A DNA stretch of 36,712 nt from Candidatus Cloacimonadota bacterium. GTDB lineage: Bacteria > Cloacimonadota > Cloacimonadia > Cloacimonadales > Cloacimonadaceae. The position numbers were made by a program, and so were the translations under genes. The stretch spans positions 1 to 36,712 of the forward strand of contig JAAYEF010000025.1 in assembly GCA_012728875.1 (NCBI GenBank), given 5' to 3'. Shown one piece after another: positions 16,256-23,981 of this stretch (the first letter of the stretch is position 1; each line of letters begins with the position of its first letter). The notes beneath the pieces were generated by a model that was not told where the DNA came from, did not search any database, and saw only the letters and a list, made by a program, of their open reading frames with translations.

Positions 16256-16274
16256 CTTAAGAAAAACTGTCACT

Positions 16275-16317
16275 CAGAGCCCCAGACTCCGCAGCGAGAA
16301 CGGGGCTCTGGTTTTTT
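16275..16317 (+). terminator. Rho-independent terminator of the rpsP-rplS operon
   Basis: CAGAGCCCC (16275-16283) pairs with GGGGCTCTG (16302-16310), followed by GTTTTTTC. Confidence 0.9.
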
Positions 16318-16335
16318 CAAGCTGGAGGTTTGAAA

Positions 16336-16803
16336 ATGGCATCGCAAAACTTGTTTGGATTCAGTTTCGAGGGCATGGACCTGGGAATTTCTGTGGAAAA
16401 TGGCAGGGTGCGCGAAGTGGAATTTGGCAGATTTCCTGACAATGGCGGAGGAGAGGAAGTTGAAGAAGTGCGCAGGCAATTGCGCGAATATCTGGCTGGA
16501 AAACGCAAAAGCTTTGACTTGAAGCTCAATCCCCAGGGAACCCAGTTCCAAAAGGACGTGTGGAACGCCATGCTGGAAATTCCCTTTGGAGAAACCCGCA
16601 GCTACAAGGAAATTGCCCAAAAGATTGGGCGCCCTCTGGCTTACAGAGCGGTGGGACAGGCTTCAAACCGGAACCCGATTGCCATCATCATTCCCTGCCA
16701 CAGGGTGGTGGGTTCGGATGGCTCGCTCACCGGCTATGGCGGCGGAATGCCCATCAAAACAAGGCTTTTGGCTTTGGAACAAAAAGGTTTGAAAAAGAAA
16801 TGA
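16336..16803 (+). CDS. ogt: Methylated-DNA--protein-cysteine methyltransferase
   Basis: This DNA-repair protein removes O6-alkyl groups from guanine by transferring them to its own cysteine. The 155-residue protein has the active-site block IIIPCHRVVG, the helix-turn-helix segment GETRSYKEIAQKIGRP, and the Asn-hinge-like block AVGQASNRNP. Start choice: GGAGG at 16324-16328 is 7 nt from ATG at 16336; a TTG two codons earlier would be too close to it. Its stop overlaps the acpS start (ATGA). The N-terminal domain is short, as in Ogt/MGMT stand-alone proteins. Confidence 0.95.
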   Translation: MASQNLFGFSFEGMDLGISVENGRVREVEFGRFPDNGGGEEVEEVRRQLREYLAGKRKSFDLKLNPQGTQFQKDVWNAMLEIPFGETRSYKEIAQKIGRPLAYRAVGQASNRNPIAIIIPCHRVVGSDGSLTGYGGGMPIKTRLLALEQKGLKKK

Positions 16804-17180
16804 CCTTGGGAATTGGGACTGATATTGTGAAGGTTTCGCGCATTGCCAAGCTCCTGGAGCGCCATCCCGAATTCGCAGAAAAAGTGTTCACAGATTTGGA
16901 AATTGAGTATTGCCGCTCACGTCCTTCCCCGGCTCAGTCTTATGCCGCCAGATTTGCCGCCAAGGAAGCGGTGATGAAGGCTTTGGGCACAGGCTGGGAC
17001 GGTCAGGTGAATTGGCGCGACATCGAGGTTTTGCGCGCCGCAGAAGGAGTTCCCCAGCTCAAACTTCACGGCTTGGCGCTGCAGCGTATGGAAACCCTGG
17101 GTGCGGATTCCGCCCTGCTTTCCCTGAGCCATGAAAAAGAATATGCGGTGGCTTTTGTTTTGTTGGCTGGGAAAGCTTGA
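16800..17180 (+). CDS. acpS: Holo-[acyl-carrier-protein] synthase
   Basis: AcpS transfers 4'-phosphopantetheine from CoA to acyl carrier protein, using Mg. The 126-residue protein has GIGTDIVKVSRI with the Mg-binding Asp, AARFAAKEAVMKALG with the Mg-binding Glu, and LSLSHEKEYAVAFV. It starts inside the ogt stop (ATGA overlap), so it is probably coupled to it. Length is typical for the family. Confidence 0.95.
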   Translation: MTLGIGTDIVKVSRIAKLLERHPEFAEKVFTDLEIEYCRSRPSPAQSYAARFAAKEAVMKALGTGWDGQVNWRDIEVLRAAEGVPQLKLHGLALQRMETLGADSALLSLSHEKEYAVAFVLLAGKA

Positions 17181-17227
17181 CAAATGGATGTGTTTTGATT
17201 ATTTTGGCTGAAATTGAGGTAAATTGA

Positions 17228-17866
17228 ATGCAATGCTACGTATTTTTTGGCATCCAGGGAAGCGGTAAGGGCACGCAAGCCAAGTTCCTGAGCGAGCGGA
17301 CAGGTTTTCAGCATGTGAATATCGGAGACCTTTTGCGCGAACAGGTGGCTTTGGATACGGAACTGGGAAACGAGGTGAGTCGGATCATCGAAGTTGGTGA
17401 TTTGGTTTCGGATGATGTGATCTACAAGTTGATTGGAGACTCTTTTTGTCCCGGCTGCAAGGGCGTTGTGTTCGATGGCTTCCCCCGCAATATCGCCCAG
17501 GCGGAATTCCTGATGGAACATTTTGAGGTCAAGCGGGTGTTTTTTCTGAACCTGGACCAGGAAAAAGCCATTGCCAGAATATCGTCCCGAAGGGTTTGCT
17601 CGTCCTGCGGTTTGAACTACAACCTGGTGAGCGATGTGCCTAGCAAGAAAGGGGTTTGCGATGATTGCGGCGGAAAGCTGGTGGTTCGGGATGACGACAA
17701 GCCAGCGGCAATCGCCCGGCGTTTCAAAAAGTTCTATAAACGCACCTTTGCCTTGCGGGATTTTTTTGAAACCCGAGGGCTGCTGTCGGAAGTGGATGCC
17801 AGTATGGGAATAGAGGAAGTGTCTGCCGCGATCAATGCCATAGTGGATTCAATTTCCAGTAACTAG
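17228..17866 (+). CDS. adk: Adenylate kinase with zinc-type LID
   Basis: It converts ATP + AMP to 2 ADP. The 212-residue protein has the P-loop GIQGSGKGTQ, NIGDLLR in the AMP-binding region, DGFPRN, and a LID with two Cys pairs (CSSC and CDDC) that normally hold a zinc ion. Differences from most relatives are Ile where Thr is usual in the HxxTGD block, and Ala in place of Glu after the DD of the LID region. These leave some doubt about substrate choice; a related nucleoside monophosphate kinase is possible. GAGG lies upstream. trkH begins 3 nt after its stop. Confidence 0.9.
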   Translation: MQCYVFFGIQGSGKGTQAKFLSERTGFQHVNIGDLLREQVALDTELGNEVSRIIEVGDLVSDDVIYKLIGDSFCPGCKGVVFDGFPRNIAQAEFLMEHFEVKRVFFLNLDQEKAIARISSRRVCSSCGLNYNLVSDVPSKKGVCDDCGGKLVVRDDDKPAAIARRFKKFYKRTFALRDFFETRGLLSEVDASMGIEEVSAAINAIVDSISSN

Positions 17867-17869
17867 ATA

Positions 17870-19558
17870 ATGCGTAAAGTTTTACGGGCTGTTCTTTCCC
17901 AAGTGGAGTGGGCGGCCTACCTTTTGGCCATTTGGAGCCTCCTGGTCCTGTTTTTGGAGCCGCTCATCAGCTATTATTACAGCTACTCCGCCATCCAAAA
18001 CTGGACTGCGGGCGCCAATCTGCTGTTTTTGGGTCTGGCCATCATCAGCCGTTTTGTTTTGAAACCCGGCGGGGCGATGGGCAAGGCCGTGTGGTTCGAT
18101 ATTGCCATGCTGGCTGTTGGGACTCTATTGATGGCTCTTAATGCCAGGATTGTCATCTTTTTCCTTTTGATCCGGCAAACCTTTTTCATTCTTGATTTTT
18201 TGATTTTCCGGCTGAACCGAGGCAGAGGCTACAAATGGCTGGCGGCGAATCCGCCCATGAGCCTGATGCTGAGCTTCATGCTGGTCATCTTGATCGGGAC
18301 AGTGCTGTTGATGCTGCCGGTGGCAACCGTGCGCAAGGAAGTGACGCCCTTTGTGGATGCGCTTTTCACCGCCACTTCCGCCACTTGCGTAACGGGACTC
18401 ACGGTTTACGACATTGGCAGCTATTTCAGCAAATTTGGGCAGATCGTGATTCTGCTTTTGATCCAGATTGGCGGGCTGGGAATCATGACGGTTTCCACAG
18501 CATTTGCGCTGCTTTTGGGCAGGAATATCGATCTGAAGCTGAAAAACGTGATGAGCCAGGTGGTGGGAGGCACGAACAGGGTCAACGTGTTGCATCTGCT
18601 GAAAAATATCGTAATTGTGACCGTGAGCGTGGAGCTGGTGGGCGCCTTGGTCTTGTTGAGTAAGTTTATACATGGCAACACCTTGAGCCGCGCCATCTAT
18701 CTTTCCGTGTTCCACTCCGTTTCAGCTTTTTGCAATGCGGGTTTTTCGGTTTTTCCGGACAATATGGCTGGCTTTGGCAACAGCGCCATCGTGAGCCTTG
18801 TCATTCCGATCCTGATCGTTATTGGCGGCCTGGGGTTTACCACCATCATCGACCTGTTGCGCTATTTCTTCAAAAAAGACCGGGTTAATTCGCTGAATCT
18901 GCACACCAAGATTGTGTTGGTGACCACTTCCGTGCTCATCCTGGGCGGCATGATTGCTTTCATGACCCTGGAATATCAGGGCACGATGAAAGGCTTCACT
19001 GCTCCCCACCGGTTTTTGAGCTCTTTTTTCCAGTCGGTGACTCTGCGCACGGCTGGGTTTTACAGTCTGGATTTTGGTGCGATGAGCAAAGCCGTCATCT
19101 TTGTGAGCATGATCTTGATGTTTATCGGCGCTTCGCCCGGATCCACCGGCGGCGGGATCAAAACCACAACCTTTGCGGTTTTGGGGCTCACAATGCTGTC
19201 GCTTTTAAAGGGGCGCAAAGATATCAGCGTGTTTGGACGGCGCATCCCTTCGGACAATTTCCGTGAAGCGGCGGGCTTGGTCTTTCTTTCCGTCGCAATT
19301 GTGTTTTTCGCAGTTTTGGCGCTGCTTTTGGTGGAGCCTTTTTCGCTTGACAAGCTTCTTTTCGAGGCTATATCAGCATTTGGGACGGTTGGGTTGAGCA
19401 TGGGCATCACGCCCTTCCTCAGCCCAGTGGGCAGGATCCTGATCACCATATTAATGTATGTGGGCAGGATCGGACCGCTGACCCTGATCTACGCCTTTGC
19501 GGTGAGATCAAATAAAACGAACATCAAATTTGCCGAGGAAACCATTGCCATCGGCTAA
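17870..19558 (+). CDS. trkH: Potassium uptake protein, TrkH/KtrB family
   Basis: This is the membrane subunit of a Trk/Ktr-type K+ transporter. The 562-residue protein has many hydrophobic segments and four filter-like pore loops: TSATCVTGL, SVSAFCNAGFS, SVTLRTAGFYS and AISAFGTVGLS, each with the conserved filter Gly. The N-terminal ~130 residues add extra membrane segments, compared with KtrB. No ribosome-binding site is visible; it begins 3 nt after adk and may rely on reinitiation. It is paired with the regulatory subunit gene 12 nt downstream. Confidence 0.95.
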   Translation: MRKVLRAVLSQVEWAAYLLAIWSLLVLFLEPLISYYYSYSAIQNWTAGANLLFLGLAIISRFVLKPGGAMGKAVWFDIAMLAVGTLLMALNARIVIFFLLIRQTFFILDFLIFRLNRGRGYKWLAANPPMSLMLSFMLVILIGTVLLMLPVATVRKEVTPFVDALFTATSATCVTGLTVYDIGSYFSKFGQIVILLLIQIGGLGIMTVSTAFALLLGRNIDLKLKNVMSQVVGGTNRVNVLHLLKNIVIVTVSVELVGALVLLSKFIHGNTLSRAIYLSVFHSVSAFCNAGFSVFPDNMAGFGNSAIVSLVIPILIVIGGLGFTTIIDLLRYFFKKDRVNSLNLHTKIVLVTTSVLILGGMIAFMTLEYQGTMKGFTAPHRFLSSFFQSVTLRTAGFYSLDFGAMSKAVIFVSMILMFIGASPGSTGGGIKTTTFAVLGLTMLSLLKGRKDISVFGRRIPSDNFREAAGLVFLSVAIVFFAVLALLLVEPFSLDKLLFEAISAFGTVGLSMGITPFLSPVGRILITILMYVGRIGPLTLIYAFAVRSNKTNIKFAEETIAIG

Positions 19559-19570
19559 GAGGTTGAAAAT

Positions 19571-20281
19571 ATGGCACGTTACGCAGTGATAGGTTTGGGA
19601 CGGTTTGGCATGACGGTTGCCAATATCCTGGCTGAAAACGGGATGGAAGTTTTGGCCATCGACAAAAACCAGGATTTGGTGGATGAAATCAGCAGCCAGG
19701 TTTCCCAGGCGGTTTGCATGGATGCCACGGATGAAAATTCGCTGCGAAACCTGAGTATGAACGAGGTGGACGCCGTGATCGTTGGCATTGGCAGCAACAT
19801 CGAGGAATCTGTGTTGAGCTGCGCCATTCTGAAAAAGATCGGTGTGGGCATCATCCATGCCAAGGTGGAAAACCATCTGCATGGCAGAATCCTGGAACTA
19901 ATCGGGGTGAAGCGCACCATTTTGCCAGAGGAAACCGTTGGTTCACAGCTGGCGCACACCCTCATCTCAAAACATATTTTGGAATATTACAACCTCACCA
20001 GCGGGCACGTTGTGATCGAACTGGTCGCACCGCAGGAGTTTGTGGGAAAATCGTTGCAGGAATTGGCGCTGCCCACCAGCCGCGGGATAAACGTGATTGC
20101 GATAAAATATAGCTATCTGACCGTGACCGATGAGGGGAAAAACAAAGTGGAACAAAGGCTTAACGACATGCCGGGTGCGAACGACGTGATCAAGGAAGGA
20201 GACGTTTTGATGCTGATGGGACGCAAAAATGCGATCGACAAGCTGATTGGCGATGTGGCTCGCAGGAAGGAGCTGAAATGA
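19571..20281 (+). CDS. trkA: Potassium uptake regulatory subunit, TrkA/KtrA family
   Basis: A cytoplasmic RCK protein of 236 residues that gates the TrkH channel in response to nucleotide. The RCK_N Rossmann motif GLGRFGMTVA lies at residues 8-17, with an acidic end of beta-2 at AIDKNQD. The C-terminal RCK_C domain runs from about residue 140 (VVIELVAPQEFVGKSLQEL) to DVLMLMGRK. A single RCK_N/RCK_C pair makes it KtrA-like in length. GAGG lies upstream of the start. It overlaps the next gene by 4 nt. Confidence 0.95.
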   Translation: MARYAVIGLGRFGMTVANILAENGMEVLAIDKNQDLVDEISSQVSQAVCMDATDENSLRNLSMNEVDAVIVGIGSNIEESVLSCAILKKIGVGIIHAKVENHLHGRILELIGVKRTILPEETVGSQLAHTLISKHILEYYNLTSGHVVIELVAPQEFVGKSLQELALPTSRGINVIAIKYSYLTVTDEGKNKVEQRLNDMPGANDVIKEGDVLMLMGRKNAIDKLIGDVARRKELK

Positions 20282-21027
20282 AAAAATCGATTGTTGCCCG
20301 TTTCCACCTTTTCATGACTGTGCTGATGGCTCTGATCCTGATTCAAAGTGCGGTTCTTTTTGCCATCACCTTCCGCGGCAGGAACTTGGATGCCTTGGTG
20401 AACGATTTGCAGACTGCCCTGATCGTGTCCGTCCTGGTTATATTCACCTACGCCGTCGTGATTTACAATCTCATCCCCTTGATGCTGAAAAAAAACCTGC
20501 GCAGAACCGAGAAGCTGATCAGCGAAATTGCACATGGAAACTATGATGTGGACCTCGATTCTGAAATCCAGGCCCAGGGAAAGGACAGGGAGATTCGCGA
20601 CCTTTTGGAAGAATTGAAGCAGATGCTGCGTGGCATACATGGCTTCGACCAAGCCAAGGAAAACAAGATTTATGAGCACGACCAGCGCATCAAACAGCTC
20701 ATCAACCTGCTTCCACAGGGAGTGATGATCGCCCTGAACAATGGCGACATCAGCTATTGCAACGACGCTCTCAGGCGCCGCTATCCTTCGTTGGTGGAGT
20801 GCCTGAACATCCGCGACCTGAGGATGAAAGATGAATTTGATCAGCGGGTTTTTGCGAAGATGATGGAATCGCTGAACCATGGCGACAACCTCTATGATCA
20901 GCGGATTCCTTCCTCAGACTACCATAAATTGACTGTTTTGAACGGCGCGATCGTGCGAAACGCGGGCGGCGAGGCCATTGGCGGAGTTTACACTCTGAAT
21001 TTTTCGGAACATGCGAAACAGGATTAA
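20278..21027 (+). CDS. Membrane protein with HAMP-like and PAS-like regions, no output domain
   Basis: The 249-residue protein has two hydrophobic segments (about residues 8-31 and 44-65) with a very short loop between them, then a HAMP-like linker (NLRRTEKLISEIAHGNYDVDL), a coiled-coil stretch, and a C-terminal PAS-like region (LINLLPQGVMIALNNGDISYCN ... GEAIGGVYTLNF). This is the front part of a sensor kinase, but no histidine-kinase or other output domain follows. It overlaps trkA by 4 nt at the start and the pseudouridine synthase by 17 nt at the end, so it seems an intact gene rather than a broken one. A role in regulating K+ uptake is a guess from position. Confidence 0.7.
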   Translation: MKKSIVARFHLFMTVLMALILIQSAVLFAITFRGRNLDALVNDLQTALIVSVLVIFTYAVVIYNLIPLMLKKNLRRTEKLISEIAHGNYDVDLDSEIQAQGKDREIRDLLEELKQMLRGIHGFDQAKENKIYEHDQRIKQLINLLPQGVMIALNNGDISYCNDALRRRYPSLVECLNIRDLRMKDEFDQRVFAKMMESLNHGDNLYDQRIPSSDYHKLTVLNGAIVRNAGGEAIGGVYTLNFSEHAKQD

Positions 21028-22039
21028 GGTAGTTTACGACCGCGAAGAAAGCTGCCGCCTGGATAAACATCTGGTGGATCTAAGGATACAGGAGCTTTAC
21101 AGCCGCAGTTTCATCGAAAAACTGATTGAAGAAGACCGTATCCTGGTGAATAGTATCCCCGTAAAAAAGAGCTTCATGCTGTCCAAGGGCGACGAGGTTG
21201 ATGTTTCCCTGCCTGATTTGCCCACGGAAGAAGTTGTCCCGCAGAATATTCCGCTGGATGTGGTCTATGAAGATGAACACCTGGCTTTCATAAACAAACC
21301 TGCGGGAATGATTGTTCATCCGGGTTTTGGTGCATCTGACCAAACTTTGGTGAACGCCATCGTCTTTCGCTGGAGGGAGGATCTTTCCAGCGGGAGAGAG
21401 CCAAACCGCCCCGGAATCGTGCATCGGCTGGATCGCGGCACTTCAGGCTTGATGATCATTGCCAAAAATGACCCCACCCAGAGTGCCTTGAACGATATGT
21501 TTGCCCGCAGGGAGATCAAAAAGACCTATCTGGCAGTCACCACCGGGGTTCCCGAACCTGCTGAGGACAGCATTGAAAGCCATATCGGGCGCTGCATCAG
21601 CAATCCGCGCAAGATGTGTGTGACCCCGCAGGGACGCTGGGCTTTGACCCATTACAAGATTGTGAAATTCTACCACTACTTTTCACTGGTAAGAATTGGC
21701 TTGGAAACCGGACGGATGCACCAGATCCGGGTGCATTTTGCAGACCGCAACTATCCACTTTTGGGAGATCTGCTCTACAATACGCGCAGGCAGGTTCACG
21801 CTGTGGTTCCGGATAACATGAAGCGCAAGGTGACAGAATTACTCACCAAACATCTGTTGAGGCAGGCTTTACACGCCTGGCGTCTTGAGCTCAAGCACCC
21901 CATCACCGGCAGGCATTTGGATATTCGTGCTGAGCTTCCGGAAGATTTTAATTATACTTTAGCTTGGCTGGATCATTATTTTGCCATTGACACAGAAGCG
22001 TGGGATTTAAATACGATCCTAGACGATGAAAAGGAATAA
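21011..22039 (+). CDS. RluD-type 23S rRNA pseudouridine synthase
   Basis: Converts uridine to pseudouridine in RNA, most likely 23S rRNA. The 342-residue protein has an N-terminal S4 RNA-binding domain (about residues 15-75, with [15 protein letters not shown]) and the RluA catalytic motif [12 protein letters not shown] with the nucleophilic Asp. Later blocks [19 protein letters not shown] and [11 protein letters not shown] fit the family. The last ~30 residues ([16 protein letters not shown]) go past the usual family end. It overlaps the HAMP/PAS-like gene by 17 nt; ribBA follows 5 nt after its stop. Exact target position is not known. Confidence 0.93.
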   Translation: MRNRIKVVYDREESCRLDKHLVDLRIQELYSRSFIEKLIEEDRILVNSIPVKKSFMLSKGDEVDVSLPDLPTEEVVPQNIPLDVVYEDEHLAFINKPAGMIVHPGFGASDQTLVNAIVFRWREDLSSGREPNRPGIVHRLDRGTSGLMIIAKNDPTQSALNDMFARREIKKTYLAVTTGVPEPAEDSIESHIGRCISNPRKMCVTPQGRWALTHYKIVKFYHYFSLVRIGLETGRMHQIRVHFADRNYPLLGDLLYNTRRQVHAVVPDNMKRKVTELLTKHLLRQALHAWRLELKHPITGRHLDIRAELPEDFNYTLAWLDHYFAIDTEAWDLNTILDDEKE

Positions 22040-22044
22040 CAAAC

Positions 22045-23268
22045 ATGTCAGAAACACAAGATAAAGCGCCTTTTTGCAGTATTGAGGAAGCCATTAGGAT
22101 GATTTCAGGTGGCGGAATGCTGATCGTGGTGGATGATGAAAACCGCGAAAATGAGGGAGATTTGCTGATGGCGGCTGATGCCGTCACCGCCGAGGATGTG
22201 AACTTCATGATTTCCCAGGGCAAAGGCCTGCTTTGCGTACCGCTGGAAGCAGAAACGATGAAACGTTTGGATTTGCCCCTGATGACTGAGCAGAGCACAG
22301 ACCGCCATGGCACAAAATTCACCATTCCGGTGGACCTGCGTGAAGGAACCACCACGGGGATTTCCGCTCAGGAACGGGCAAAAACCATCCTTGCCTTGGC
22401 AGACCCCAATAGCAAGGCTGAAGATTTCATGCGTCCCGGGCACATTTTCCCCCTGATGGCGGAAAAAGGCGGTGTGTTGAAACGGGCCGGACACACCGAA
22501 GCGGCTGTGGATTTGGCACGGCTGGCAGGGCACTTTCCCGCCGGGGCAATTTGCGAAATTATTCGTGAAGACGGCCAAATGGCGCGTTTGGACGACCTGA
22601 TTCCTTTTGCCGAAAAGCATCAACTGAAGATCATCACTATCGAAGATCTGATCAACTACCGCCGCCACCGGGAAAAACTGGTGGAATGCGTCACGAGTGC
22701 CAAGCTGCCCACACCCTACGGGGATTTTGACATTTATACCTATACCAGCACCGTTTCAGACGAATATCATCTGGCCTTGGTGATGGGAGAAATCAAGCCC
22801 GATGAGGAAATCCTGGTGCGGGTTCACTCTGAATGCCTCACTGGCGATGCACTTCATTCCATGCGCTGCGACTGCGGCGAACAGCTTAAACGCTCTTTCC
22901 AACTGATTGCCGAGGAAGGGAAAGGCGTGATCCTCTATATGCGTCAGGAAGGACGGGGCATCGGTTTGGTGAACAAGCTGCGTGCCTACCATCTCCAAGA
23001 TGAGGGGCTGGACACCGTGCAGGCAAACTTGGATCTGGGTTTTCCTGCGGACAAGCGGGACTACGGAATCGGCGCACAGATTTTGCGGGATTTGGGCTTG
23101 AGAAAGATCCGCCTGCTGACAAACAATCCCAAAAAGATTGTGGGCTTGCAGGGATATGGAATTCAGATTACAGAGCGGGTGCCCATCGAAATTGAACCCC
23201 GCGACTCAAACTTCGAATATTTGCAAACCAAGAAAAACAAAATGGGGCACATCTTAAAACAGGTGTGA
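22045..23268 (+). CDS. ribBA: Bifunctional riboflavin enzyme: DHBP synthase / GTP cyclohydrolase II
   Basis: It supplies both precursors of riboflavin. In the 407-residue protein, the N-terminal RibB half has [37 protein letters not shown] and [16 protein letters not shown]. The C-terminal RibA half (from about residue 210) has the zinc motif [20 protein letters not shown] with its three Cys, RQEGRGIGL and [18 protein letters not shown]. All key residues look intact. AAGGA lies upstream. No FMN riboswitch fits in the 5-nt gap before it, and no other rib genes are in the window. Confidence 0.97.
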   Translation: MSETQDKAPFCSIEEAIRMISGGGMLIVVDDENRENEGDLLMAADAVTAEDVNFMISQGKGLLCVPLEAETMKRLDLPLMTEQSTDRHGTKFTIPVDLREGTTTGISAQERAKTILALADPNSKAEDFMRPGHIFPLMAEKGGVLKRAGHTEAAVDLARLAGHFPAGAICEIIREDGQMARLDDLIPFAEKHQLKIITIEDLINYRRHREKLVECVTSAKLPTPYGDFDIYTYTSTVSDEYHLALVMGEIKPDEEILVRVHSECLTGDALHSMRCDCGEQLKRSFQLIAEEGKGVILYMRQEGRGIGLVNKLRAYHLQDEGLDTVQANLDLGFPADKRDYGIGAQILRDLGLRKIRLLTNNPKKIVGLQGYGIQITERVPIEIEPRDSNFEYLQTKKNKMGHILKQV

Positions 23269-23305
23269 ACCCAAAACCACATCATCCCATCTTTGAGGAG
23301 GATCG

Positions 23306-23884
23306 ATGCTTTTTCTAAAATCGCTCTTGTTCATTTTGCTGAATGTTGGCTTCGGCCTGTTGTTTGTTTGGCTGGCAAAGTGGTTTTTATTCAACCCCAG
23401 CCCCAAAAAAATCTTTGGTCGCAGAAATCCGCTCACCCCCGGTTTTTTGGTGCGCAAGCGGGATTGGGTTTTCAACAAGGCTCGTGATCTTTTGCACGAC
23501 TATCTGGAGCAGGCGGATGATCCAAGCAGGCATTCCGGATATCTGTTCAAGCTGGAGGAAGACCTGCAGGAAAAGGTTTGGGAACAGATGGCGTTTGTGG
23601 ATGACTGGCGTTTCATGCCCAGCGGCTGGAAAGCCAAAATCCGCGATATGATCGCCTCCGCTGTGCGCGGCTTGGCGGCAAATATCCTGCGTAAAACTGT
23701 GCCCCATCTGGTTCAGCAATGGCGCATCGAACATCGCATCGACGATTATGACGAGCAATTCAACCTTGAATTTTTCACAAAATATTACAACCAATATCTG
23801 CACGTTCCCGCTCTTAAGATTGTGGGAGGCATCAACTTGGTGCTTGGCATCTTGAACATGGTGCTGTTTTTAATATTGGCTTAA
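23306..23884 (+). CDS. DUF445-like membrane protein
   Basis: The 192-residue protein has one hydrophobic segment at each end (about residues 4-24 and 170-190) with a soluble, helical middle. The block WLAKWFLFNPSPKKIFGRRN followed by TPGFLVRKRD resembles the N-terminal motif of DUF445 (YheB-type) proteins. Function is unknown. GAGGAGGA precedes the start. The call by family is moderate, since only the N-terminal motif is convincing. Confidence 0.65.
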   Translation: MLFLKSLLFILLNVGFGLLFVWLAKWFLFNPSPKKIFGRRNPLTPGFLVRKRDWVFNKARDLLHDYLEQADDPSRHSGYLFKLEEDLQEKVWEQMAFVDDWRFMPSGWKAKIRDMIASAVRGLAANILRKTVPHLVQQWRIEHRIDDYDEQFNLEFFTKYYNQYLHVPALKIVGGINLVLGILNMVLFLILA

Positions 23885-23930
23885 ACGAGGCTGGGCATTA
23901 TACATATTATAACAGCTCAAAACGAGTTGC

Positions 23931-23949
23931 TTCTGCCTTGAAGGCGGAA
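23931..23949. promoter_or_regulatory. Palindrome upstream of lon
   Basis: A 19-bp odd-centred palindrome TTCTGCCTTGAAGGCGGAA (one mismatched pair) lies 32 bp before the lon start and might be an operator or a leader hairpin. A TATACA/TATTAT-rich stretch just upstream (about 23899-23910) could hold the -10 box. Confidence 0.3.
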
Positions 23950-23981
23950 AACCATTCCAATTGACAATTCAGGAGCGCAAA

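Noticed and set aside
22037..22050. FMN riboswitch before ribBA
   Set aside because: Only 5 nt separate the pseudouridine synthase stop from the ribBA start, so there is no room for the aptamer.
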